Below, one piece after another: positions 1 through 6,194 of a stretch of DNA of 7,730 nt. The translations under genes and the position numbers were made by a program. Every line of letters starts with the position of its first letter. Within the stretch, counting starts at the first letter, position 1. A model generated the notes under the pieces. That model worked only from the letters and a program-made list of their open reading frames with translations, did not search any database and was not told the DNA's origin. The stretch lies in assembly GCA_037380725.1 (NCBI GenBank), contig JARRRL010000182.1, positions 1 to 7,730 on the forward strand, read 5' to 3'. The DNA comes from JARRRL01 sp037380725. Its GTDB lineage: Bacteria; Pseudomonadota; Gammaproteobacteria; Pseudomonadales; JANQJO01.

Positions 1-227
1 CACCGCCACCTGGGCCAGCCACTCATAGGCATCACCGGGGACCAGCGGGCGGTACTCGTCCATGATGCGGCTGTGGATCCGGCGGGTCCGCCTCCAACGA
101 CCAGAATATCACAGGATGTGTCGGTTGCCATGGGGCATCTATTAATACGAATCTTCCTGGTCTGCAATATGGGAGGAAATGACACATGTTCACTTTGAAC
201 GATATTTGCAATATCGCCGTCCAGATC
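1..227 (-). other. Composite left end: FAD-protein N-terminus fragment plus GC-rich tip
   Basis: Three kinds of sequence seem to meet here. From about 227 down to 132 the frame of the hydrolase continues without family resemblance. At 131 an ATG opens MATDTSCDILVVGGGPAGST, a typical N-terminal Rossmann FAD-binding motif (GGGPAG) as in flavin halogenases and geranylgeranyl reductase-like oxidoreductases. The resemblance ends after about 22 residues, next to GGATCC at 75-80. The outer 80 bases contain 54 G/C, richer than the rest of the window appears, and read best in another minus-strand frame (MDEYRPLVPGDAYEWL), which I do not recognise. No GATC occurs between the sites at 76-79 and 224-227. 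Ligation or assembly chimerism at a contig end is the simplest reading; a real rearrangement is the alternative. Confidence 0.4.
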
Positions 228-776
228 GAGCGTAATGGCGAGCGCGCCTTTCGCGCGCGCGTATTCCGTAATGCCCATGGATTCCAGGTGTGCTTGATAC
301 GTTTCATTGGTATTGCCCACGGCTTTGTTGTACGCGTCCTGCCAACCATAAATAAAATGATTCACGCCCAGCGCACGGGCGTACGTGGTTTCTTGTGAAT
401 TGTTGCCGCCCAGAAAAATAAATGGACCACCTTGGGACGTGTAAGAGTGTAAATCGAGTACGCAGTCGGCTTCTGCTAACAATGGGCACAAGATGGGCGT
501 GAGGTGATCCTCATAATACGTACACGTTGCTTTGGGGTAGAGTTGGCGGTTTAGATTACGTTCGCAAAAGCGTTGATGGGTGGCGTACGCTTTGGGATTG
601 GCGATGGGTACCGTAATCAGTGTTCCGGCTGTGAGGTGAACGCGTGCGTTGTCGAGTAACGCATTAAGGTGCTTGATGGCGTGTGCGCCGCAGGTCTCGT
701 TCCCGTGGACGGCGCCCAATAGTAGCAAGGTGGGGCCGGGTTGAAGGGTGTGATAACGGATTACCTGGATGGTCAT
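1..776 (-). CDS. Succinylglutamate desuccinylase/aspartoacylase-family zinc hydrolase, 3' part disrupted and open at the window edge
   Basis: The protein should be a zinc-dependent amidohydrolase of the M14-like AstE/AspA group that cleaves N-acyl amino acids or similar amides; the substrate is unknown. Visible motifs are HGNETCG (zinc ligands H24 and E27), RNLNR at 73-77 (substrate-carboxylate arginines) and DLHS at 108-111 (third zinc ligand H110), followed by EYARAKG near 171-177. The ATG at 776 is preceded by AAGGAA about 7 nt upstream. After ITL at 181-183 the family normally continues with ECG, carrying the catalytic glutamate. Here it reads DLDGD, and nothing later resembles the family, although the frame stays open to the edge (258 complete codons). 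Later in-frame residues include an unrelated FAD-binding N-terminus. Only about 228-776 is therefore supported as this gene. It lies 54 bp downstream of the methyltransferase pseudogene on the same strand and may share its transcript. The family call is firm; the C-terminus is not trustworthy. Confidence 0.75.
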   Translation of the reverse strand, partial: MTIQVIRYHTLQPGPTLLLLGAVHGNETCGAHAIKHLNALLDNARVHLTAGTLITVPIANPKAYATHQRFCERNLNRQLYPKATCTYYEDHLTPILCPLLAEADCVLDLHSYTSQGGPFIFLGGNNSQETTYARALGVNHFIYGWQDAYNKAVGNTNETYQAHLESMGITEYARAKGALAITLDLDGDIANIVQSEHVSFPPILQTRKIRINRCPMATDTSCDILVVGGGPAGSTAASWTSTARWSPVMPMSGWPRWR

Positions 777-830
777 GTTGAGTTCCTTGCTTGTACGGTG
801 TTACGCGGTCGTGTGGTGTCGTGGGAGGTG

Positions 831-1452
831 TTAACGAGAACGCCGTCGTTGTTGCTTTTTTGTGTTCGAATTTTTATTCGGAACGTTGAAAATTTCAGTC
901 ACGTAACCCGTTGCGGTGACGGGGCTGCTTGTGTCCCATTCGTACAAGTCTGTTTTGTACAAAGCGTTTAACCGATCGACCAATTCTAAAAAGGGGCTGC
1001 GGCCGGGATCGGCCAGCACAACGCGCTGAACCCCTGCGTCAAAAGCACGTTGCACGACATCGTATAAGATATCTCTGAGTTCGTCCCAGAAGCAAATGTC
1101 AGAGCCAATGATCTCGTCAACGCCTTCGAGGTCGGTGGCAGTGATTTTTTCAAAGCGTGCGAGCCTGGTGTTGTTGGGCGCAGTAGATACCGGATAGACC
1201 CCAGCCACAACCGAGGTCCATAACGTGCGTATTTTTACGTGGCGGATCGACTTCCAAAAAATCAACCAACAATGTGGCGGCTTTCCAGATTTTGTTGCCG
1301 TGAATTTCGGGTTCGGGGTGCGAGGCTTTAATGTCGCGAATGATGTCGTGCCGATTGTTGAAGGCACGGATGCCAAAGAAATTCTTTGTGCCCGCGAGCG
1401 TTTTATTTTTAGCAGTGCGTGTTGCGGATCGTTTTGTCGAGATGTTGCTCAT
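831..1452 (-). pseudogene. Class I SAM-dependent methyltransferase, frameshifted with internal deletion
   Basis: The N-terminal half starts at the ATG at 1452, behind AAAGGAG with a 6-nt spacer, and reads to a TGA at 1150-1152 (100 residues). It carries the SAM-binding motif I, MDLGCGWGLSGIYCA, at residues 78-92. The C-terminal half lies in another frame, from about 1170 to the TAA at 831-833, and contains DEIIGSDICFWDEL and VVLADPGRSPF, both hallmarks of the same family, which is common in gammaproteobacteria and related to METTL20-like lysine methyltransferases. Between CAQQHQAR and RFEKITATDLEG the family normally has about 28 further residues, including the acidic V-D-x-D loop that holds the SAM ribose. 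Here the two blocks abut, so roughly 85 bases are gone and the frame has shifted. The product should be inactive. The substrate is unknown. It precedes the zinc hydrolase gene on the same strand. Confidence 0.82.
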
Positions 1453-1626
1453 GGCGTACTCCTTTTGTATCCGGTTGTATCTGGTCTGTGCTGAGATAAA
1501 CAGCTCGATAATTGAGCGATGTGCTACAGCGAGCAAGTGTACTATGCGCGTGCGAATTGTTGAACGCGCTGTGATAGAATCGGCGTATGATTCATCCTGT
1601 GTGTGATTCGGTGCGAGTGATGCGTT
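1453..1626. other. Divergent intergenic region between methyltransferase and protease genes
   Basis: This stretch of 174 bases must carry the start signals for both divergent genes. The methyltransferase side has a clear ribosome binding site (AGGAG on the minus strand, at about 1459-1463). On the plus strand, TATGAT at 1586-1591 and TTGAAC at 1560-1565 resemble sigma-70 boxes, but the 20-bp spacing is too long to trust. No strong hairpin or operator-like dyad was found. Confidence 0.35.
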
Positions 1627-4035
1627 GTGATGCATTTTGAAAATTTTTGTACATCCTGTCGATCGATCGGTGTTCGTTTGTGTTGTGCTGTCGTGTTTTG
1701 TCGTTTGTACCTTTGTCGTCTTGACCAGCAGAGTGGCTGGCGAGCGTGTGCATCGATATTGTGGCTGTCAATGGCGCTGCTTTCTGTGGTGCTGGCCGTG
1801 GTGCTGTCTTCAATGGATATCGCTTTTGCTGATGAACCGCGTGATGCCATTACTGCTCGCATTATAGGCGGCAGTACCGTTGCGACTGAATACCCGTGGA
1901 TGGCGTCATTGCAGCGTCGAAAAGACGAAGGTTACGGTCACATTTGTGGTGCGGTTTTGGTGGGTCCACGTGCGGTAGTGACGGCGGCACACTGTGTCGA
2001 TGATGTGGGTGCTTCGGACTTGCGCTTGGTGATTGGGGTTCGTGATTGGACTTCCAGTAACCCTGAAAATCGATACCAGGTCATAAATCGTGTTGTGCAT
2101 CCTGAGTTTAATGCCGTGACCTTGGTGAATGATGTCGCTGTGTTGATGACGGATCGCGTTGTAACGGGATTGACTCCCATTGTCTTGCCTGAACCGCATG
2201 GGATGGGCGAAACGGTTGACCAAGCGATGACTTTGGATGACGTGGGAGGTGAGGTGCTTTTGCCAGGTATATACGACACAACGTTTTTACCTGAACCGGA
2301 TATCTCCTACCGCATTTTGGGTTGGGGTTTAACCGACCCCGTTATAAACGACATTCCCTTCGAACTGCAAGAAGCGACGTTACAGGTTTTTGATCGTGCG
2401 TATTGCCAAGAAGCAGTCAGTTTTATGCCAAGTACGTCGTTTTGCGCGGGCTTGCGAGATGGCACGGTGGACCGTTGTTTGGGGGACAGTGGTGGGCCTT
2501 TAATTCGGATTCGCCCACTGGATCCAAACGACGAGACAGACGTTTTGTCTCAGCGCATCACCTTGATGGGATTAGTGAGTTTTGGCTCGGTGTCGCACTG
2601 CGCCACACCCAATCACCCAGGCTATTACACGGATGTGTCGCAATTTTTACCTTTTATTCATGGCGTGGCGAGTGATCGTGATCTGTGGATACCCATGGGC
2701 TGGTGGGGAGTGGGTGTACCGTTTGAGTCGCGCGTAACCCTGAGTAATGGCAGTCTCAATGGTTATCAATTTGATCAGTTCACGGGCGAATACCCCGATG
2801 GCGTGGTGCTCAATAGCGAAACCTGTGATCAGACTATTTTGGATGCGGGGGACGCCTGTGAGTTTGTGTATCGGTACACGCCGACAACGGTTGGACGAAT
2901 CGTACAGAAGACGGCCATTACACATTTAGCGCGTGATCCAGAAACGAACGACATTGTGACGCAAGAAAAGCAATTGATCGCAATCGGGACGGGACTGGCG
3001 GCGACGGATGTACATGAAGCGTTTGCCTTGCCGGGTACGTCGTGGTTCACGGGCGGTGATGCGTCGTGGTCGCCGGCTTTTGATGCTTACGCGGCGGGTG
3101 TTGCTGCCATGCGCAGTGGCGAGATAACGGATAACGCGACCAGCGTGTTGCAGGGCTTTTTACCAGGACCGAACCAGATTGATGCTTACGTGCTGGTTGA
3201 GACAGAAACGGGTTTTGATGAATTGACGATTACGATGAACGGTGAAGTTCTGGAATCGTTTTCGGGTTTATTGTCGGATTGGTTGACGGTGCCGTTGACG
3301 GTGCCACCTGAAGGCGCTGTGGTGCAATTTTCTTACACCAAAGATTCCAGCAATAGTTATTGGCGTGATGCGGTGTGGGTTGATTTTCAGTCGCCTTTAC
3401 CTTTAGCGAGTGAGCCCAGAGATGTTGGCGAGGGCGATAACGTTGAACGGTTGGTGTTTGTCACGGGAGAGGGCAGTTTAGGCGAAACGGCTCGTTTACA
3501 AACAGCGGAAGGGGGGGCTTCGGGTGGTGGACTCGGTGTTCCGAGTATCCTTTTGCTGGTGCTTGCTTTACCACTGTTGGCGTGCGCAACCCATAACAAT
3601 CAGAAAAACAATCAGAACAATAATAAAAATGAGGAAAATGCGATTACTCGACCACTTAATCAAGAGCTCGGTCAAGTCCCCACTGAACTTCCCACTGAAC
3701 AAGGCAAAGCACAGACGGGTTTAGTAGAAGAACCCTTGTACGGTAAGTCCTATCGTGATGGTGCGTTGACGATACAAGTCCGTACTTTTGGGTGTACGAC
3801 AGCCAAGCACTTTCTCGTGATGCCCAGCGTGGATCGACCCGGTTGGTTGACGGTTTGGCGGACGCGGCCTGATTATTGTCGTCGCGCCCCCATGATTACT
3901 TCCGTTACGCTGACTGTGCCCGAGAGGCTGCGTGCTGAGCTACGCGCGCAAGGTTTTGAAGCGTCGTTAAGACTCACCAACGTGGAGGTACCGACTGCTG
4001 GATTACCGGTGATACCTCCAGTGGTTAATCCATAA
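1627..4035 (+). CDS. Secreted multidomain trypsin-like serine protease with GlyGly-CTERM-like segment and extra C-terminal domain
   Basis: This is an S1A endopeptidase made as an exported zymogen. A leader ends around AFA-DEP at residues 67-71, followed by a short propeptide and the activation site R78-IIGG. The catalytic triad is H122 (TAAHC), D169 (NDVAV) and S288 (GDSGGP). D282, six residues before the serine, sits in the S1 pocket and predicts cleavage after Lys/Arg. Residues about 350-455 look like an Ig-like beta domain. About 460-588 match a jelly-roll type seen in many secreted proteins (RSGEI.DN, DSSNS, AVWVDF). GGASGGGLG at 629-637, with the hydrophobic stretch 639-653, resembles a GlyGly-CTERM sorting signal, yet an Asn/Lys-rich linker and about 150 residues follow, including paired cysteines C723 and C751. 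The start is uncertain: GTG 1627 or ATG 1630 gives a long Cys-rich leader with poor Shine-Dalgarno; ATG 1771 is an alternative. It converges on mak. Confidence 0.9.
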   Translation: MMHFENFCTSCRSIGVRLCCAVVFCRLYLCRLDQQSGWRACASILWLSMALLSVVLAVVLSSMDIAFADEPRDAITARIIGGSTVATEYPWMASLQRRKDEGYGHICGAVLVGPRAVVTAAHCVDDVGASDLRLVIGVRDWTSSNPENRYQVINRVVHPEFNAVTLVNDVAVLMTDRVVTGLTPIVLPEPHGMGETVDQAMTLDDVGGEVLLPGIYDTTFLPEPDISYRILGWGLTDPVINDIPFELQEATLQVFDRAYCQEAVSFMPSTSFCAGLRDGTVDRCLGDSGGPLIRIRPLDPNDETDVLSQRITLMGLVSFGSVSHCATPNHPGYYTDVSQFLPFIHGVASDRDLWIPMGWWGVGVPFESRVTLSNGSLNGYQFDQFTGEYPDGVVLNSETCDQTILDAGDACEFVYRYTPTTVGRIVQKTAITHLARDPETNDIVTQEKQLIAIGTGLAATDVHEAFALPGTSWFTGGDASWSPAFDAYAAGVAAMRSGEITDNATSVLQGFLPGPNQIDAYVLVETETGFDELTITMNGEVLESFSGLLSDWLTVPLTVPPEGAVVQFSYTKDSSNSYWRDAVWVDFQSPLPLASEPRDVGEGDNVERLVFVTGEGSLGETARLQTAEGGASGGGLGVPSILLLVLALPLLACATHNNQKNNQNNNKNEENAITRPLNQELGQVPTELPTEQGKAQTGLVEEPLYGKSYRDGALTIQVRTFGCTTAKHFLVMPSVDRPGWLTVWRTRPDYCRRAPMITSVTLTVPERLRAELRAQGFEASLRLTNVEVPTAGLPVIPPVVNP

Positions 4036-4040
4036 CGTAT

Positions 4041-4952
4041 TTATTGTGCTCCTCCTTTGGGCCATAACCACGCTGCGCCGCGCACGCCGCTGGAATCTCC
4101 GTGCATGTTTTTCTTTAGCGAGGTGGCGACTGGTACGTCTGAGAACGTCCATTGGTCCCACAGTTTTGGTACGTTGTCATACAGTCTGTCAATATTAGAT
4201 AGACCGCCGCCCAAGACAATGACGTCCGGGTCAAGAATATTGATGATTTGCGATAGGGCGCGGGCCATTCGATTTTCGAGATCTTGGAGTGCTTGTTCTG
4301 CAATGGCGTCGCCTTGCTCGGACAGTGAAAGTATTTCGGGACCACTGAGTCGCTGACCCGATAAACGCTCGTACGCCTTTTCAAATCCAGTACCGGAGAT
4401 CCAGGTCTCGACGCAACCTTTTTGACCGCAGTAGCAGTCCGGTCCAGGTGTTTCATCGGCGCGCGTGTCGTTCAAGCGATTATGACCCCATTCTCCCGCT
4501 AGACCATTCAAGCCTTCCAGCGGTGAACCATTGACGATGATGCCCGCACCGCAACCGGTGCCCACAATCACGCCAAAAACCACAGCCGCACCAGCTCCCG
4601 CGCCGTCACTGGCTTCGGAAAGGGCAAAACAGTTGGCGTCGTTACTGATGCGGACGGGGCGCTGCAGCGCGGTGCTGATGTCGTTCGCCAGGGGATGTCC
4701 ATTCAGCATGGTTAAGTTGGCGTTTTTGACGACTTGTCTTTTGGTGTCAACCGTACCGGGAATGCCAATACCAATGGTACAGGGGGCCTTAACGTGCGCC
4801 TCGGTTTCACGGATGAGATCAATAAGACGGGTAAGCAGCGCATCATAACTGTCTCGTTCTGTGGGGATACGCTTGCGGTATATTTCAGCCCCGTGTTGGT
4901 CAATGACCAAAATTTCGGTTTTTGTGCCACCCAGATCGATGCCAATTCGCAT
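4041..4952 (-). CDS. mak: Fructokinase, ROK family (Mak type)
   Basis: ATP-dependent sugar kinase of the ROK family, predicted to convert D-fructose to fructose 6-phosphate in the cytoplasm. At 303 residues its length matches E. coli Mak, and as I recall that protein the likeness is close throughout: MRIGIDLGGTKTE at the start, VKNAN near 76, SGTGF, DPDVIVLGGG and a C-terminus ending HGDSSGVRGAAWLWP. The phosphate-binding DLGGTKT lies at 6-12 and the catalytic aspartate is D105 in NDANC. The structural zinc site is H157 of GEWGHN with C173, C175 and C180 of CYCGQKGC. Start ATG 4952 is supported by AGAGGAAG about 8 nt upstream. Its stop lies 5 bp from the stop of the convergent protease. A candidate promoter and dyad lie upstream. 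N-acetylglucosamine or mannose kinases are close relatives, so substrate is inferred from overall similarity, not from residues I can test. Confidence 0.92.
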   Translation of the reverse strand: MRIGIDLGGTKTEILVIDQHGAEIYRKRIPTERDSYDALLTRLIDLIRETEAHVKAPCTIGIGIPGTVDTKRQVVKNANLTMLNGHPLANDISTALQRPVRISNDANCFALSEASDGAGAGAAVVFGVIVGTGCGAGIIVNGSPLEGLNGLAGEWGHNRLNDTRADETPGPDCYCGQKGCVETWISGTGFEKAYERLSGQRLSGPEILSLSEQGDAIAEQALQDLENRMARALSQIINILDPDVIVLGGGLSNIDRLYDNVPKLWDQWTFSDVPVATSLKKNMHGDSSGVRGAAWLWPKGGAQ

Positions 4953-5035
4953 TTTTATTGCTTCCTCTTTGCTCGTTTTTGCTTGTTCCGCTTTGCGCTG
5001 TTCTGCGGTATGGGAGTGAGTGAATGGTGAGAATC

Positions 5036-5054
5036 GCCATCATGACATGACGGC
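5036..5054. promoter_or_regulatory. Candidate operator dyad upstream of mak
   Basis: GCCATCATGACATGACGGC is a near-perfect inverted repeat: the 9-base arms match at 8 of 9 positions around one central base (5045). It lies just downstream of the candidate -10 box, where transcription of mak would begin, the usual place for a repressor site. No regulator gene is present in the window, so the binding protein is unknown. Confidence 0.35.
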
Positions 5055-5057
5055 AAG

Positions 5058-5084
5058 ATAATACAAGCGGGACAAGGCATTCAA
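5058..5084 (-). promoter_or_regulatory. Candidate sigma-70 promoter for mak
   Basis: On the minus strand TTGAAT (5084-5079) is followed after 15 bases by TATTAT (5063-5058), about 105 bases upstream of the mak ATG. Both boxes are close to consensus, but the spacer is shorter than the optimal 17, so the call is tentative. It lies in the 184-bp gap between mak and the upstream cytochrome gene, which supports an independent transcript for mak. Confidence 0.35.
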
Positions 5085-5136
5085 GTGACCAGGCGTGCTA
5101 GGAAGGATTTACATCAAATAGCTTACGGAGGATGGT

Positions 5137-6000
5137 TTACGGTGCTTTGTAGTCCAACAGAACGTCGCCCGTGGCGCTGTCGCGGATGGTGATGCTGGCA
5201 TCCAGCATCATGTATGGTGTTTCTTGGTGCAATGCGGCCAGTGTTTTGTTGCCACGGTGGAAGACGTACAGTGCCATATCGGATGCACAAGCGCCTCGGC
5301 AGGAAGATGGGTTTTCCGGTGGCATGTATCGGTTGATGTAGAAAGACAGTGCTTTAAGGTCACCGCAATCGACTTTTTGACAAACTCCGGCGCCGAGATC
5401 AGCGGCCCACAGGCCGTTATTGGCTCCCAAACTGTGGCAGTCTGCGCACAAATTTGCAAAATTGCTTTGAGAGAGGCGGGCGCGTTCGGCCAGTCTCTCC
5501 GGTCGTGAGAGTGGTTTTCCCATTACGTTTTCGTACGGCGCCGGTGGGTTTGCTCGTCGCTCGTGGAGGCGATCAAACAACGCGGAAAGCGTTTCACGAG
5601 CAGGATTACGAGGTCGAATTGGTTCAGGTGGCGCGGTCGATGCCGTGAGTGACGGCTCGTTACGCTGGTCCTCGATGGCGCGATCATTACGTGGGGTATT
5701 CGGAACGTCTGAAGGCGAGATGGTGGATGCCTGAGAGGTACTGAGTTGTGATGGTGCCTCAGCAGTAATATCAGCACTAATATCAGCAGTAATAAAAGGG
5801 GTTGATGAAGGCAAGTTGGGAGCAGGAGTCGCTGCTGCTGGGTTTGGTCGAGGTGGTGACGCTGGCTGCTTCAACACGATGAAACAGGTAATGAAAGCGC
5901 CCAATAGAACAAGACCCAAACAGACTACTAAAAGCGGGTGCTTCAGTAAGCGTGTCTGGGTGCTGATGTTTGAAAAGTAAGAAACGATGTTGGATTTCAC
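5137..6000 (-). CDS. Membrane-anchored monoheme c-type cytochrome with Pro/Ser/Thr-rich linker
   Basis: This is probably a periplasmic electron carrier tethered to the inner membrane. A single hydrophobic helix spans about residues 22-43 after a short N-terminus containing basic residues, with no obvious cleavage site. A Pro/Ala/Ser/Thr-rich, low-complexity stalk follows (about 45-135). The C-terminal heme domain has one heme c site, CADCH at 185-189, and a likely axial methionine M226 in RYMPP. Four further cysteines (C207, C212, C234, C238) are placed as in the neighbouring cytochrome and may form two disulfides. About 45 residues follow the heme fold, ending LLDYKAP. The start is GTG 6000: an in-frame stop lies two codons upstream, and no good Shine-Dalgarno is visible. 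A short ORF upstream would overlap this start by four bases (GTGA). The redox partner is unknown; related domains occur with PQQ or sugar-oxidising enzymes, which is only a family hint. Confidence 0.85.
   Translation of the reverse strand: MKSNIVSYFSNISTQTRLLKHPLLVVCLGLVLLGAFITCFIVLKQPASPPRPNPAAATPAPNLPSSTPFITADISADITAEAPSQLSTSQASTISPSDVPNTPRNDRAIEDQRNEPSLTASTAPPEPIRPRNPARETLSALFDRLHERRANPPAPYENVMGKPLSRPERLAERARLSQSNFANLCADCHSLGANNGLWAADLGAGVCQKVDCGDLKALSFYINRYMPPENPSSCRGACASDMALYVFHRGNKTLAALHQETPYMMLDASITIRDSATGDVLLDYKAP
5760..5795. repeat. Three 12-bp tandem repeats inside the cytochrome linker
   Basis: Units CAGCAGTAATAT, CAGCACTAATAT and CAGCAGTAATAA follow each other directly, with one or two mismatches between them. 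Read on the minus strand in frame they encode ITADISADITAE (around residues 70-81). Since 12 is a multiple of three, copy changes would lengthen or shorten the stalk without breaking the frame. Confidence 0.85.
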
Positions 6001-6092
6001 GATTTAATGAATAAGGCCTCGTCGCCGTCGCGCCGGATACGATAATGAGCAACCAAAGCGCGCGTTACTTTTTTTGCGTCTCTCTGCGTCAT
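5997..6092 (-). CDS. Possible small ORF of 31 residues, overlapping the cytochrome start
   Basis: ATG 6092 opens MTQRDAKKVTRALVAHYRIR and reaches a TGA at 5999-5997 that overlaps the GTG start of the cytochrome gene (GTGA), an arrangement typical of translational coupling. An in-frame GTG upstream would extend it by 8 codons. The peptide is basic (several Arg and Lys) with no recognised domain. The upstream ribosome binding site is weak (AGAAAGA) and the 5' end lies inside tandem repeats. It may be noise, or a remnant of an older gene. Confidence 0.22.
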   Translation of the reverse strand: MTQRDAKKVTRALVAHYRIRRDGDEALFIKS

Positions 6093-6129
6093 TCGTCTTT
6101 CTGCGTCATTCGTCACTCTGCGTCAAAGT
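6079..6129. repeat. 17-bp tandem repeat, nearly three copies
   Basis: Units TCTCTCTGCGTCATTCG (6079-6095) and TCTTTCTGCGTCATTCG (6096-6112) differ at one base. A third, decayed unit TCACTCTGCGTCAAAGT follows. They lie in the 189-bp space between the two cytochrome genes, next to a T-rich run at about 6068-6075. A 17-bp unit does not keep a reading frame, so this is more like slippage or noncoding DNA than a protein repeat. Confidence 0.8.
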
Positions 6130-6164
6130 CGTCTTCATCAACATCAGTCTTCGGTATCAACAGG

Positions 6165-6194
6165 ATTTTCCGTGCTGATATTTTCTGTGCTAAT
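6165..6194. repeat. 15-bp imperfect tandem duplication spanning the lipoprotein cytochrome stop
   Basis: ATTTTCCGTGCTGAT (6165-6179) and ATTTTCTGTGCTAAT (6180-6194) match at 13 of 15 positions. The TAG stop of the upstream cytochrome gene (6190-6192) falls in the second copy. In the next minus-strand frame the pair encodes ISTEN-ISTEN. Confidence 0.75.

Noticed and set aside
186..398. Plus-strand ORF starting at 186
   Set aside because: It is antisense to the hydrolase, whose zinc motifs establish the minus strand as coding, and it has no recognisable domain.
1560..1591. Sigma-70 promoter for the protease (TTGAAC and TATGAT)
   Set aside because: The spacer is 20 bases; a second -10 candidate, TAGAAT at 1575-1580, has no -35 partner.
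3524..3724. Separate lipoprotein gene starting inside the protease C-terminal region
   Set aside because: The reading frame that carries LPLLAC is continuous with the protease, and no start codon with a basic n-region and ribosome site lies just upstream. The overlapping frame here encodes nothing recognisable.
4021..4071. Inverted repeat GTGGTTA / TAACCAC around the convergent stops of the protease and mak genes, as a bidirectional terminator
   Set aside because: Only 7 bp of stem with a 37-base loop, AT-rich, without a T tract; both arms are coding. Too weak to call a terminator.
4057..4848. Plus-strand open frames across the mak gene
   Set aside because: They are shadows of a well-conserved ROK kinase on the minus strand and show no family motifs.
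4041..4952. N-acetylglucosamine kinase (NagK) or transcriptional ROK repressor
   Set aside because: There is no N-terminal helix-turn-helix, so it is not a repressor. Overall sequence, including the HGDSSGVRGAAWLWP ending, is closer to Mak than to NagK.
5760..6194. CRISPR array
   Set aside because: The repeats are 12, 15 and 17 bp and directly adjacent with no spacers.
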